Positions 17,225 through 28,134 are shown, counted from the first letter of the stretch. The stretch is DNA of 64,000 bases from Phycisphaerae bacterium (GCA_030745875.1 JASLNT010000014.1:1-64000); one strand, 5' to 3'. Numbers and translations: made by a program. Notes: generated by a model not told the origin, from the letters alone.

Positions 17225-18700
17225 TTAGTTGCTGTACGGAACCGTTCCACGCGAGTTGACCTTGTAGCCCCACTTGGCGATGTACTTCCTCCCGCCCAAA
17301 AACTCGTCACCGGTGCTCTTGAGCTTTTTCATAAGCAGCGCATCGAGCCGCTTCTGCAGATCGGCGGACTCAGCTTCGCCCGTGAGATTCTTCAATTGGT
17401 GCGGATCGGCTTGGTTGTCGTACAGCAGCCATGGACCGTTGAGGTCGCGAACGTACGTGTAGCGTCGCGTTCGAACGCCGCGGAATTCTCGTCCCTGACC
17501 CCTGTACCATTCCCCAAACGGCGAGGGACACGTAATCAACGCGGCATCATTTGCAGCCTCGGTCCGCCCGGCCAACACAGCGGAGAAATCAACGCCCTCG
17601 ACTGTCTTGGGGATCGCTATTCCGCTCAAGCCCAGCAATGTGGGCATGATGTCGGGGGTGTTGATCGGCATATCGATGGTTCTGGGCTTACGGCCCAGAC
17701 CGGCGGGATACCGAACCAGAAAAGGAACCATGATCGATTCGTCCCAGGGCTTCTGCTTTCTGCTCATGCCCTGAGAACCCAGCATGTCGCCATGATCCGA
17801 AGTGAAGACGAATATCGTGTTGTCGGCGATTCCCGCCTGGTCGATAGTCGCCAGCAGATCGCCCACGCAGGCGTCCAGCGCCGAAATGTGAGCGTAGTAG
17901 CCCGCCAAATCCCTGCGAGCCCCGCCCTGAGCCCTGGCGGGAACATTGTCGCGAAGCTTGATCTTCTTGCTGTCGTACAGCTTGCGATACTTGCTCGGAG
18001 CGGTCTGATACGGATTGTGCGGCGGGCCCAGAGACAGCACGATAATGAACGGTTTGGCGCCCGTGGCATGCTTGCGAATGTAGCCCCGTGCGTCGTCGGT
18101 CTGCGACCTGGCGTCGTATCCGGCCCAGGTTAGCTTGGTCTTGCTGTTTGCGGCGTAGTAGAAGGAACGGTTGTAGTTGTGCGTGCACTCCAGAACCTTC
18201 CAGTAGTCAAATCCGTGGCGACGCTCCGGGGGAATGTATGACGCCCGCCCGTGACCGTCGAGATGCCATTTCCCAATATAGGCGGTGTCGTAACCGGCCT
18301 GGGCGTAGGCCTGAGCAAGCGTGACGCCTTTGGGCGACAGGCACAGATCGTTAAGGAACACCCCGTGGGTAAGCGGATACTGCCCGGTGAGCAGGCTCGC
18401 CCGATACGGACAGCACACCGGACAACCGGAAACGGCGTTGCTTAGATTAACGCTCTGGGTCGCCAGTTTGTCCAGATTCGGCGTCAGAGCATTCGGATCG
18501 CCGCCGTACCCGGTGGCCTGACGACGCCACTGGTCAGTCAGGACGAACACGACATTGGGACCTTTCGCTTTCCTGACGCTGGTCTGCGCCGCATGGACCG
18601 ACCCCTGTATGAACGCAGCGCCGACGACAACGCCTGCGGCCCTTACGAACTCACGCCTGCTCAAGCTACTTGTATTTCTAGGCACGGTATATCTCTCCAA
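17225..18700 (-). CDS. sulfatase, Tat-exported
   Basis: SRREFVRAAGVVVGAAFIQG Tat-like signal; CCPYR (CxPxR) motif; NVVFVLTDQWRRQATGY; FTSDHGDMLGSQG. Confidence 0.9.
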   Translation of the reverse strand: MERYTVPRNTSSLSRREFVRAAGVVVGAAFIQGSVHAAQTSVRKAKGPNVVFVLTDQWRRQATGYGGDPNALTPNLDKLATQSVNLSNAVSGCPVCCPYRASLLTGQYPLTHGVFLNDLCLSPKGVTLAQAYAQAGYDTAYIGKWHLDGHGRASYIPPERRHGFDYWKVLECTHNYNRSFYYAANSKTKLTWAGYDARSQTDDARGYIRKHATGAKPFIIVLSLGPPHNPYQTAPSKYRKLYDSKKIKLRDNVPARAQGGARRDLAGYYAHISALDACVGDLLATIDQAGIADNTIFVFTSDHGDMLGSQGMSRKQKPWDESIMVPFLVRYPAGLGRKPRTIDMPINTPDIMPTLLGLSGIAIPKTVEGVDFSAVLAGRTEAANDAALITCPSPFGEWYRGQGREFRGVRTRRYTYVRDLNGPWLLYDNQADPHQLKNLTGEAESADLQKRLDALLMKKLKSTGDEFLGGRKYIAKWGYKVNSRGTVPYSN

Positions 18701-18715
18701 ATCGCCGGGGAGGCG

Positions 18716-19687
18716 TTAACTGATCAGCACCATGTTTCGTTCGCCGCATATCCCTGCCGCGTCAAGTTCGATAATCTGTTCGGAAGTAAGCCGGATATCC
18801 TCAACCGCCAGATTCTCGCGCAGGTGCTCGATATTTCCCGTTGCAATAAGCGGTATGATCGGCGGATCGCTCTGCATCATCCACGCAAGGACAACCTGGT
18901 TCGGCGTGGCGCCGATCTCGTTGGCGAGTTTTCGGAGGGCCTGGAGGCGATTGTTCGAATCGACGCCGAGATATTGCGCAGGCAGCTTCCGATCATCCCT
19001 CACGTAGCATCCGCCCAGAAGCGGCGTGTACGCCAGCATCGGGAAGTTCTCGGCTTTACTGTAGGCCTGAAGATTGTCGTCTATCGTCAGTTGCGGAGTG
19101 AAAGTCGTGCCGGCCTGAAGGCGCAGATACGAATGGCGTTGCTGGAGGCAGCAGTATTCAGCCCACCCGTTGGCACGTGACAGATTGCGCGCCTTCTCCA
19201 GGCGCCACGCCATGAAATTCGAGGCTCCCAGGAATCGGACCTTGCCCGCGACCACGAGTTCGTTAAACGCCTTGAGGGTTTCCTCCAGGGGCGTTTCCCG
19301 ATCGTCCCTGTGGGCGTAGTACAGATCGATAGTGTCGATCCCCATACGCTTGAGGCTCGATTCACATTCTGATTCTATCTCTTCAGCACGAAGCGTCCCT
19401 GTACGACCGGGCATATCAAAACCGAGTTTTGTAGCAATGAACATCTCGCTGCGATTACCGCGGTCGCGCATCCACTGGCCGATGAAGGTCTCGCTGTCTC
19501 CGCCCTTGCCGCCCTCGAGCCAGTGGGCGTAAATGTTGGCTGTATCGAGAAACCTGCCGCCATTCTCATAATACGCATCCAGCACTTCGTATGATCTATC
19601 CTTCGAAATAGCCGTACCGAATTCCATCGCGCCAAGACAAATCGCGCTGACTTCCACGCCGGTCTGACCAAAAGCAACTGTTTTCAT
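18716..19687 (-). CDS. aldo/keto reductase
   Basis: MKTVAFGQTGVEVSAICLGAMEFGT; DTIDLYYAHRDD; NQVVLAWMMQSDPPIIPLIATG. Confidence 0.9.
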   Translation of the reverse strand: MKTVAFGQTGVEVSAICLGAMEFGTAISKDRSYEVLDAYYENGGRFLDTANIYAHWLEGGKGGDSETFIGQWMRDRGNRSEMFIATKLGFDMPGRTGTLRAEEIESECESSLKRMGIDTIDLYYAHRDDRETPLEETLKAFNELVVAGKVRFLGASNFMAWRLEKARNLSRANGWAEYCCLQQRHSYLRLQAGTTFTPQLTIDDNLQAYSKAENFPMLAYTPLLGGCYVRDDRKLPAQYLGVDSNNRLQALRKLANEIGATPNQVVLAWMMQSDPPIIPLIATGNIEHLRENLAVEDIRLTSEQIIELDAAGICGERNMVLIS

Positions 19688-19827
19688 CGTTCCGTTCTCC
19701 TTTTGACGCAACTGTTCTACGGTGACCGTATCAGATTCCCGCCGCGACGACAAGTCCGCCCCATCGACCGGGGCAAGATCATTGTTCAGCAACACATAAG
19801 CTGGTATGATTCGCTCAGGAGTTATTC

Positions 19828-20968
19828 ATGACGGAACTTGACGGACTTAAAGAACGAATCGACGACCTCAGCGCCCGGATAATCGCAATCCGGGACTCTC
19901 TTTGACGTCCCCGGCCAGCAAAGCCGGATGACCGAACTCGAAAAGCAGATGGGCGCCCCGGGATTCTGGGACGATCAGGAAGCCGCCGCACCGATCATCG
20001 CCGAGCTCAAAGCCCTGAAAGCAGTAGTCGCCCCGGTCACCGAACTCCTGGCGGGAATTGAGGACCTCGAAGTTCTGTTCGAACTGGCTGACGAAGCAGA
20101 CAGCCCCGACGACCTCCAGGACGCAGCCATGCAAGAGCAAACGCTCTGCGGCGAACTCGACCGCCTGGAGTTGCGCACCCTCTTGTCAGGCCCGCACGAT
20201 AAGGGCAACTGCTACTTCTCCATACACGCCGGAGCCGGCGGCACGGAGAGCTGCGACTGGGCCGAAATGCTTATGAGAATGTACCTGCGCTATTTCGAAC
20301 GCAACGGGTGCAAATTCCACGAAATCGACCGCACCGATGGTGAAGAAGCCGGTATCCGATCGATCACATTGAAGGTTGACGGCGCATACGCCTACGGATA
20401 CTTGTCGTGTGAGCGAGGCGTCCATCGCCTGGTCAGGATCAGCCCGTTCGACTCCCAGAACCGCCGACACACAAGCTTCGCATCGATCAACGTGCTTCCG
20501 GAACTCGGCGATATCGACATCGACATTGACTACGAAAAGGATGTCCGAGAAGACACCTACCGGGCCAGCGGAGCCGGAGGGCAGCACGTCAACAAGACCG
20601 ACAGCGCCATTCGCCTGACCCACACGCCCACCGGTATAGTCGTGCAATGCCAAAACGAGCGGTCGCAGCACAAGAACCGCGCATCGGCCAAGAAGATGCT
20701 CGCCGCAAAACTCTACCAATACGAACAGTCGAAACGCGACGCCGAACTGGCCAAGCTATACGGCGACAAGGGCGAAATCGCCTTCGGAAACCAGATACGA
20801 TCCTACGTCCTGTATCCTTACCAACTGGTGCGCGACGAACGGTCCGAACTGAAATCGCCCCATACGGACAAAGTTCTTGACGGAGACATCCAGGATTTCA
20901 TCGACGCCTACCTCCGCCATCGGGCCGGCCGAAACGTCAAGACTCCGGCAGGCGATGCGAGCAAGTAA
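19828..20968 (+). CDS. prfB: peptide chain release factor 2 (programmed +1 frameshift)
   Basis: Frame 0: MTELDGLKERIDDLSARIIAIRDSL then CTT TGA C (19900-19906). The +1 frame continues DVPGQQSRMTELEKQMGAPGFWDDQ... with GAGGQHVNKTDSA. Confidence 0.96.
19900..19906 (+). other. programmed +1 ribosomal frameshift site CTTTGAC
   Basis: CTT codon at 19900 in frame with ATG 19828, followed by in-frame TGA 19903-19905 and C. The downstream RF2 frame resumes at GAC 19904. Confidence 0.95.
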
Positions 20969-22211
20969 CCGCATCAGAGGAAGATCCTTCGTCCGCGAAA
21001 CGCGGTGAAATCAGTCTCAACGTTATCGCTCCGATCGCCCCAGCCAACCACACACCCCCTCCGACCGCATGCCACAGCAATCTGACCTGGGACGAATCGG
21101 CCCAGGCGCTCGCGGCAAAAATGACTATCCCGACAGTTGAACTCCACGCCAATATCAGCGCCCCGGTCCTCCACCTTACGACAACCGCCCCGCAAGTCAT
21201 GGCGTATCTTGCAATTGCAACCATCATCACCAGGACAACGACCTGCAGCGGATAGCCCGCCAGGTAGTCGCTCCTGAGACTCAGCACTTCCTGGCGCCAT
21301 CCGGTAACCACCGCCAACGCCACCGGAAGCAAAACGCCCACAAGCAGCGTTCGACCGGGCCCGGCGAGGTACAGACCACCGGCAAGTAAGGCCGCGGCGG
21401 GAATCTCCAGATCACCCACAGGCCGCGCCAAAACAGGCGCCGCAGAGTGCTCAATCAACCACAACACCCCGCCGGAAGCCGAAAGGGCTCCCGCCGCCGT
21501 CAGCGACGCGAGAAGTCGCAAGCGTTCGGAGAAACCGCCCTTGCAGTGACGTTCGATCATCTCCCCATTGAGAATCACCAGCATTGTAACTGAATAGAGT
21601 ATGAACACCGACATTGCAGCGGCCGATTGAAGCGTAACTTCCGGAAGGCCCAGGTAGTCGGCGACCGACTGATAACCTCCAATCAACCCGTCCAGGGCTC
21701 CGTTGCCCAGCACTATCTCGCCAGGGGGAGCGAGCCACTTGAGCCCGAAGATCAATCCGACCACCATAAGGGCCGAAACTATCGGGCAGGGCAAGCGCAG
21801 CCCGGCCACGAGCACACCATTGATCAATCCGCAGAGGGCTCCGACCGCTATACCGGCGGAAATTGAAGCCGTCGCTCCACATCCCTCTCCGAGCAACATC
21901 GCGCTGACCACGCCTCCCAGGCCCGCGACCGCCCAGACACTCAGGTCCACCGCCCCGCAACGCAACGCCAGCATGAATCCCATCGCCGGAAGTAACCAGT
22001 ACGACAGCAGAAAACGAGAGAAACGTTCGATTACGTCACCGAAGTCGGACAGTTCCCCGCTACCGACGCTCGACGCCAGATGTCCGTCAATCCACCATAC
22101 CGGAAGCATCGCAATGAGCAGCCCCCCCAGCAGCATCCATACGAGCCAATCTCGCAGATGCGCCAAGGGCGTATCAGCGCGTGGGCGGAGTTTATCTTCC
22201 AGGGACATCAT
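20937..22211 (-). CDS. RbsC/BPD_transp_2-like ABC transporter permease
   Basis: About 8-10 hydrophobic segments; ALRCGAVDLSVWAVAGLGGVVSA and GALCGLINGVLVAGLRLPCPIVSALMVVGLIFGLKW resemble sugar permeases. Confidence 0.7.
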   Translation of the reverse strand: MMSLEDKLRPRADTPLAHLRDWLVWMLLGGLLIAMLPVWWIDGHLASSVGSGELSDFGDVIERFSRFLLSYWLLPAMGFMLALRCGAVDLSVWAVAGLGGVVSAMLLGEGCGATASISAGIAVGALCGLINGVLVAGLRLPCPIVSALMVVGLIFGLKWLAPPGEIVLGNGALDGLIGGYQSVADYLGLPEVTLQSAAAMSVFILYSVTMLVILNGEMIERHCKGGFSERLRLLASLTAAGALSASGGVLWLIEHSAAPVLARPVGDLEIPAAALLAGGLYLAGPGRTLLVGVLLPVALAVVTGWRQEVLSLRSDYLAGYPLQVVVLVMMVAIARYAMTCGAVVVRWRTGALILAWSSTVGIVIFAASAWADSSQVRLLWHAVGGGVWLAGAIGAITLRLISPRFADEGSSSDAVTCSHRLPES

Positions 22212-22286
22212 CTCACAATCTCACAATCACTTGCGATGAGTGTAAGACAATCCCGGACAAAATGAAAGTCGCCCCCACACCGGTCA

Positions 22287-24032
22287 TCACTCGACAACCG
22301 GAACGGGCCCGGCGAGGATCTCGAATTCCTCGACAATCTGCGTGTCGCCTGAACGAATCATCTCGGCGTCCATGCGGATTTCGGGCATGCGCCAAGCGAG
22401 CCATCGTCTGGCGACGGCGTGCTTGGTTTCGCTTGCCGAGGCCTGGTCGCAGAACAGTACGCCGACAATCAGGTACAGCGCCATATCCACCAGTTTTCGA
22501 GCGTACAGGTCGCGATGGGTGGCTCCGGGCTGGTCCTTGACGAACGTAACGCACTCGTCAAGCAGTTCGGCGCCCTGGCGGATCTGATCGATCAGCGGCT
22601 GGATTTCGCCAGACCACGTGCGATCGAGAAGGTCATCGATGATGGTCTTGGCCGTACCACTGGTCACACCGGCGACCGCAGCCAACACCTGCAACTGGCT
22701 CGTGCCTTCGTAGATCGTGGTGATGCGGCTGTCGCGGAGGTATCGCTCGCAGGCGTAGTCCTTCATGTATCCGCTTCCGCCCAGCACTGCAATCGAATCG
22801 TTCGAGACACGCATCGACATCTCCGAGGCGTAGTACTTGCTCATGGGAGTAAGCACTTTGTTGTAACGTCCGATCTTGCGGGCCTGCTGCTTGAAGTTCT
22901 TTCGCAGGTCCTTATCGGTCTGGGCGGCTTCGGATTCAAGACCTCTCAGGGCTCCGTTCTCGATATCAACGCAGAAACTGGCGTGGTAGGTAAGCGTTCT
23001 GGCGGCCTGGATGTCGAGCTGCATGTTCACCAGCAACTCCCTGACCGCGGGGAAGGTGTCGATGGGCGTACCGAACTGCTTGCGGGAGTGACCGTATTCG
23101 CGTGCGGCCCGGTAGGCGGCTTCTCCGATACCCAGAGACTGCGCAGCGATGCCGACGCGGGCTCCGTTCATCAGACTCATAACGTAGGTGATCAGGCCTC
23201 GCTGGCGGTCGCCAATAAGCTGTGCGGGCGAATTATCAAAGAATATCTCGCAGGTCGGGCTGCCGTTGATGCCCAGTTTGTGTTCCAGGCGCCGGATCTT
23301 CACGGTCGGTCCGCGGTCGACAACCAGCAGGCTCAGGCCGCGTCCGTCGGAGATATCCGGTTCGGTGCGAGCCAGCACCAGGAGCACCTCTCCACACCCG
23401 TTGGTGATGAATCTCTTGACGCCGTGGACAAACCAATTGCCTTCATCGTCCTGGTAAGCGCGGGTCTTGACCGCCTGCAGGTCGCTGCCGGCGTCGGGCT
23501 CGGTCAGCACCATCGCGCCGGTCCATCCGGCCGACATGCCATGCAGATACTGCTGCTTGATTTCCTCCGAGGCGAATGCATTTATCGTCTCGGCGATTCC
23601 CTGGAGCCCGTAGATGTTCATCAGCGCCGCATCGGCGCGGCTGATGATTTCGTTGCTCATCGTGTATACGAGATTGGGGCAGTTTATGCCTCCGAACCGA
23701 TACGGGAGCGTGAAGCCCATCATATCGGCCTGCGAGAGCCTCATCAGGGCGTTGGCGATGCCCGGCGCGTAAGTCACCGAACCGTCGTCATTGAGCACAT
23801 TCCCTACGATATCGGTGTCTTCGGCGGTCGGGGCGACCTCTTCAGCAGCGATTTGCCCGACTGTTTCGAGGATGCGATTGTAGTTATCGACGGCGTCTTC
23901 GGAGTTCTCCGGAGCGTAGTCGAATTCCGCGTGGAATCGGAAGTCCTCTTCCATGATTCCAGCGGTTCGGGCGATGTCCATGTGCCCAAAAAGGAACTTG
24001 ATGTCTTCGTTATCGCTATAGAAATTAGCCAT
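22287..24032 (-). CDS. acyl-CoA dehydrogenase
   Basis: GAMVLTEPDAGSDLQAVKTRA; YGHSRKQFGTPIDTFPAVRELL; DSRITTIYEGTSQLQ. Confidence 0.93.
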   Translation of the reverse strand: MANFYSDNEDIKFLFGHMDIARTAGIMEEDFRFHAEFDYAPENSEDAVDNYNRILETVGQIAAEEVAPTAEDTDIVGNVLNDDGSVTYAPGIANALMRLSQADMMGFTLPYRFGGINCPNLVYTMSNEIISRADAALMNIYGLQGIAETINAFASEEIKQQYLHGMSAGWTGAMVLTEPDAGSDLQAVKTRAYQDDEGNWFVHGVKRFITNGCGEVLLVLARTEPDISDGRGLSLLVVDRGPTVKIRRLEHKLGINGSPTCEIFFDNSPAQLIGDRQRGLITYVMSLMNGARVGIAAQSLGIGEAAYRAAREYGHSRKQFGTPIDTFPAVRELLVNMQLDIQAARTLTYHASFCVDIENGALRGLESEAAQTDKDLRKNFKQQARKIGRYNKVLTPMSKYYASEMSMRVSNDSIAVLGGSGYMKDYACERYLRDSRITTIYEGTSQLQVLAAVAGVTSGTAKTIIDDLLDRTWSGEIQPLIDQIRQGAELLDECVTFVKDQPGATHRDLYARKLVDMALYLIVGVLFCDQASASETKHAVARRWLAWRMPEIRMDAEMIRSGDTQIVEEFEILAGPVPVVE

Positions 24033-24063
24033 GGTTCAATCCTTGGTCCGATGCGATCGGGTG

Positions 24064-25098
24064 TTATTGGGCGCCGCTTCGGATGGCCTTTATGAGTTTG
24101 GGGATGACAATGTTCATGTCGCCTACTATGCCCATGTGGGCGACCTGGAAGATCGGTGCGTCAGGATCGTTATTGATCGCCAGTATCTTGCCCGCTTCCT
24201 GCATACCGGCGCAGTGCTGGACCGCCCCGGAGATTCCGCAGGCTATATAGAGCGCCGGGCGAACTGTAGTTCCGGTCTGCCCGACCTGGTGATCGTGTCC
24301 GACGTATCCCAGATCGACCGCAGCGCGGGACCCGCCGATTTCAGCTCCCAGGCAGCGGGCAAGTTCGTGGATCTGTTGGAAGTTATCCTTGCTTCCGACA
24401 CCCGCCCCGCCGGCGACGATAATGCGAGCGCCTTTCAGGTTGACCTTCTTCTCACGCCGCACTGACTCGATGATCTCCAGCGGAAGTTCGACGTCGTCCA
24501 GATTCGCCTGGCGGGAGATAACTTCTCCGCTGCGCGACTCGTCGGCCTCGGGCATAACCATCACGCCTTCGCGAACGGTCGCCATCTGAGGCCAGCGGTC
24601 ATAGTTGACGATCGTGGCGATGATGTTCCCGCCGAATGCCGGGCGGATCTGGAACAGCAGGTTTTCGTGAACCGTGTCGGATCCGGGCGGTTTGTGGTCG
24701 CCTATCTGAAGATCAGTACAGTCGGCGGTCAGTCCGCACTTGGCCGCGCTGGCGACCGTGGGAGCCAGGTCCCGTCCGATCGGCGTGGCGCCGTACATCA
24801 TGATCTGCGGTTTGTACTCTTCGATCAGGTCGCAGATCACCTTTGTGTAAGGCGTGGTCTGGTAGTGATCGAGCTTCGCATCGGAGACCACGTAGACCTT
24901 GTCGGCGCCGCGGGCGATCAGCCCGCCTGTCAGGTCTGCGATTTGGTCGCCTCCGAGCAGAACTGCTCCCAGCGGGACCGACAGTTCGTCGGCAAGCTGG
25001 CGTCCCTTGCTCAACAGTTCCAGCGGCACGTCCGACAGTTTGCCGGCTTCGGCCTCAGCGAACACCCATACTTCGCCTTGTCGATTTACTTCTATCAT
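24064..25098 (-). CDS. etfA: electron transfer flavoprotein alpha subunit
   Basis: C-terminal FAD-binding signature: RIIVAGGAGVGSKDNF, GSRAAVDLGYVGHDHQVGQTGTTVRPALYIACGISGAVQHCAGM, AINNDPDAPIFQVAHMGIVGD. Confidence 0.95.
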   Translation of the reverse strand: MIEVNRQGEVWVFAEAEAGKLSDVPLELLSKGRQLADELSVPLGAVLLGGDQIADLTGGLIARGADKVYVVSDAKLDHYQTTPYTKVICDLIEEYKPQIMMYGATPIGRDLAPTVASAAKCGLTADCTDLQIGDHKPPGSDTVHENLLFQIRPAFGGNIIATIVNYDRWPQMATVREGVMVMPEADESRSGEVISRQANLDDVELPLEIIESVRREKKVNLKGARIIVAGGAGVGSKDNFQQIHELARCLGAEIGGSRAAVDLGYVGHDHQVGQTGTTVRPALYIACGISGAVQHCAGMQEAGKILAINNDPDAPIFQVAHMGIVGDMNIVIPKLIKAIRSGAQ

Positions 25099-25132
25099 AT
25101 TTTCTTCGCCTGTTATTTAACCGGACAACGAA

Positions 25133-26056
25133 TCAACCGATCGTATGGTCCTTAATAAGTGAAGCAACCATCTCGTTAATGCTGCTGTCGTCAGGGGCGT
25201 ATTCTTTGTATTCGCCGCCCTTCAAAACGACTGATTGAATGCGATGCACCTTTGTCGGGCTTCCGTTTCTTCCGCACCATTGCAGGTCGGATTCAAGAAA
25301 ATCCAGGTCCCACTGCTCAATCAGCAAACCCTTTGCATCGAGCGCGGCGCAGTGCTTTTCGACCTCGCTGGCCTGAAGTTCTGCGGTGTAATCTTCGTAG
25401 TCGCCCATCAGGAGATGCTCGGCGACCTTCTCGATTTCAGCACGGCTTCGGGCCTTCTTGAATTTCATGACGCGCTTTGCGGCCTGGGGGCGCGGCGTGT
25501 TGGCTGTGTCCATCACGGTAACCAGCACGGGCAGTTTCGCCTTGACGATCTCGAAACCGTTTCCGACGTTGCGTTCCACGGTGATCGTATCGCCTTCGAG
25601 AGCGTCGAGCTTCTCAAGATATGTAATAACCGGCATCGAGAGCTTCTCAGCCAGTTGCGGACCGACCTGGGCGGTGTCGCCATCGATCGCCTGTCGTCCG
25701 CACAACACAATGTCAGGACTCAGCTTGTTAATCGCACACGACAAGATATAGGAGGTCGCCAGAGTATCCGAAGCCGCCGCGCGTCGGTCGGTTATGAGGA
25801 TCGCACGGTCCGCCCCACAGCACAAAGCCTCTCGCAGCACTTCGCACGCCGCAGGCAGCCCCATCGCAATCACAGTAACCGTCCCTCCGTGTTCGTCACG
25901 GATGGCCAGCGCCTGTTCCAGAGCGTTGAGGTCCTCCGGATTGAAAACCGCCGGAAGAGCGGCCCGATTGACCGTACCGTCTTCCTGCATCGCATCGCCG
26001 GTGATGCGCTTTGTGTCGGGCACCTGTTTTATGCACACTACGCAGTTATATCCCAC
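25133..26056 (-). CDS. etfB: electron transfer flavoprotein beta subunit
   Basis: GTG start (VGYNCVVCIKQVPDTKRI) with upstream AGGAG; FNPEDLNALEQALAIRDEHGGTVTVIAMG; GRQAIDGDTAQVGPQLAEKL. Confidence 0.93.
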   Translation of the reverse strand: MGYNCVVCIKQVPDTKRITGDAMQEDGTVNRAALPAVFNPEDLNALEQALAIRDEHGGTVTVIAMGLPAACEVLREALCCGADRAILITDRRAAASDTLATSYILSCAINKLSPDIVLCGRQAIDGDTAQVGPQLAEKLSMPVITYLEKLDALEGDTITVERNVGNGFEIVKAKLPVLVTVMDTANTPRPQAAKRVMKFKKARSRAEIEKVAEHLLMGDYEDYTAELQASEVEKHCAALDAKGLLIEQWDLDFLESDLQWCGRNGSPTKVHRIQSVVLKGGEYKEYAPDDSSINEMVASLIKDHTIG

Positions 26057-26227
26057 GTTCGTAGCTCCTGTTCTGTAGTCTCGATAAGCTGGATCGACCG
26101 AAACAACAACGGTCCGCACCGTGGCGGACCGTCAATCCATCGGCGGAATCATAGGCCCGCCGTCGCCCATAGTCAAGACGTTTTGTAGGATATCGAGACC
26201 CCGGACGATCCAAACGATCGCAACTGC

Positions 26228-28108
26228 TTATGGCGTAGTCTCTTTCTGTTGGGCCTCCAACCACGCCAATCGTTCCCGGGCCAGCGGTTTCCACGGGTTA
26301 TCCGGCGCCGCTATTACCAGTTTAAAGTATTCTTCCGGTTTGCGAAGATTCTCGACCAGGCCTAGGGCGGCGGCTCCTGCAGTCCCAGAAGCCAGGATGC
26401 CCAGTTCAAAACTCGCCTGAATTGCCGCATCAGTAGGCGGGCGAACCTCCGCCAGGGGGATCAGAGCGCGGGCTCGATCGTACGGAACGCGGGCCGGATC
26501 GTACTGAGCGTCATCCGGATCCGCCGGCGCACTGGCCCAGGCCAGCGTAAGATTGTCGCCAAGATTAGTCCCCTCGAACTTCTCAATCAGCGTCGCCAGA
26601 GATTTGCGATAATCCGCTGGAGGTAAACCGTTAGCATCGATCTGCAAGTAGTCCGATAACGCGGTCAAGAGCTTCTTCGCTTTCAGGCGGGCGTCGGCCT
26701 TGCCATCGGCCAGAGCCTTCTCCCACGTTTCAACCACGCTGTTGGCGACTATCAACCATCGCAGTCGCTGCACTTCAACCAGCGCCTGACGGTAGCATCC
26801 GCGAGTAGGAAGCAACGGAACGGGCAAGAAGACTCGGTCGATCGACCGGTCGTCAGCTTCATCGGACTCTGCGACTATCGTCGCCAACCGCTTCTCCGCC
26901 CAGGCAAGGTGCTTGTCGGCTTGAACCAGATGTTCTGAGATAACCTCGTCGCTCAAGACCTTGCGCCCCGCTTCCCGCAAGGCCAGTTGCCCCAGACGCC
27001 AGTGGGCAAGGGCCGCCTGCCTCGACTTGCGATATTCATTTACGAGTTTCTCCCATGTTCCCCGCGACGCGTTCGACAGGTGCGAAGCATAATACATGAC
27101 ACGACCGTCCCTGAGCGCAGGCCTGGAGATCCTGAGACTGTGACACTGCGCAGCGACCCACAACACCGCCGGGGCTCGCTGCGAATCAGGATAACGGGCG
27201 ACGAACTCCCGGCAGGCGCCTATGAGTTTCACCCGCCGTGTCTTGAGTGAACCGGTAACTGCATTGAACAGACCTTCGCCCGTAAGACCGCCCGAATCCT
27301 CATCTCTCCGCATATTCGCCAGGGATTGCGTCTTGTAGATCGAGTCGCCGGGAGCCAGGCGGCTGGTGATCAGCGAATACTCCAGTTCATCGGTTCCCAC
27401 GCCAAAGTAGAATACGGTCATCGGACCCGACATCAGGATCATGATAACCGGCCAGATCACCCACTGACGGTATCCGGACACGCGCGCCACAGACAAGGCG
27501 AACCCGCAGACTAACGATGCGCTCAGAAGCGCTATGAGAAATGGAGCGCCAGCCACTCCTCGCTGTAGAGGCAAGACGGCGGCTTCGGAGACCAGCGACA
27601 GTCCGAACAGATACAAGTACACCGCCACCGGAACCAGACCAAGCAACACCGCCAGAAACGGAGTATCCGACCGCAATGGAGTTCTGGACGTCAGCACGCA
27701 TCCAATAACCAGCGCACCTGCCAGAACCGGAGCATGCCCCAGCACAGCGACGATAACCACAAACACCATCGCCAACCACAGACGATGCAACACCGCCACA
27801 AGTATCGGGACAAATATCACCACCGCCAGAATGAACCCGGTAACCAGCGTCATCCACGGGTAGTTGAATATGCTCAAAGGAGAAAGAAGCATTTGCCCCA
27901 GAGGAACAGCCAAATCGCGACGAAACGCTTCGGGACTGTAGTTGATCCATTGCCCCGTCGACAGGAACTGCCAGAACGCATTGATCGACGCAAACACTGC
28001 AAGCGTCGCGGCCACCAGACCAAACGTGATCCATCGCCTTCCGCCCCGCAACAGGGAAACCGCCGGAACCCTCCACGACTGCGTTTCTGTTTGCTTGGGA
28101 CCAACCAT
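26228..28108 (-). CDS. membrane protein with N-terminal TM block and C-terminal helical (TPR-like) region
   Basis: Multiple N-terminal hydrophobic segments; FVARYPDSQRAPAVLWVAAQCHSL and similar TPR-like helices. Confidence 0.6.
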   Translation of the reverse strand: MVGPKQTETQSWRVPAVSLLRGGRRWITFGLVAATLAVFASINAFWQFLSTGQWINYSPEAFRRDLAVPLGQMLLSPLSIFNYPWMTLVTGFILAVVIFVPILVAVLHRLWLAMVFVVIVAVLGHAPVLAGALVIGCVLTSRTPLRSDTPFLAVLLGLVPVAVYLYLFGLSLVSEAAVLPLQRGVAGAPFLIALLSASLVCGFALSVARVSGYRQWVIWPVIMILMSGPMTVFYFGVGTDELEYSLITSRLAPGDSIYKTQSLANMRRDEDSGGLTGEGLFNAVTGSLKTRRVKLIGACREFVARYPDSQRAPAVLWVAAQCHSLRISRPALRDGRVMYYASHLSNASRGTWEKLVNEYRKSRQAALAHWRLGQLALREAGRKVLSDEVISEHLVQADKHLAWAEKRLATIVAESDEADDRSIDRVFLPVPLLPTRGCYRQALVEVQRLRWLIVANSVVETWEKALADGKADARLKAKKLLTALSDYLQIDANGLPPADYRKSLATLIEKFEGTNLGDNLTLAWASAPADPDDAQYDPARVPYDRARALIPLAEVRPPTDAAIQASFELGILASGTAGAAALGLVENLRKPEEYFKLVIAAPDNPWKPLARERLAWLEAQQKETTP

Positions 28109-28134
28109 CGACAGTTACCTCGGGACGGGATACG

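Noticed and set aside
22419-24095. 558-aa plus-strand ORF opposite the acyl-CoA dehydrogenase
   Set aside because: Shadow ORF of a high-GC gene; the minus strand encodes an unmistakable acyl-CoA dehydrogenase in the etf operon.
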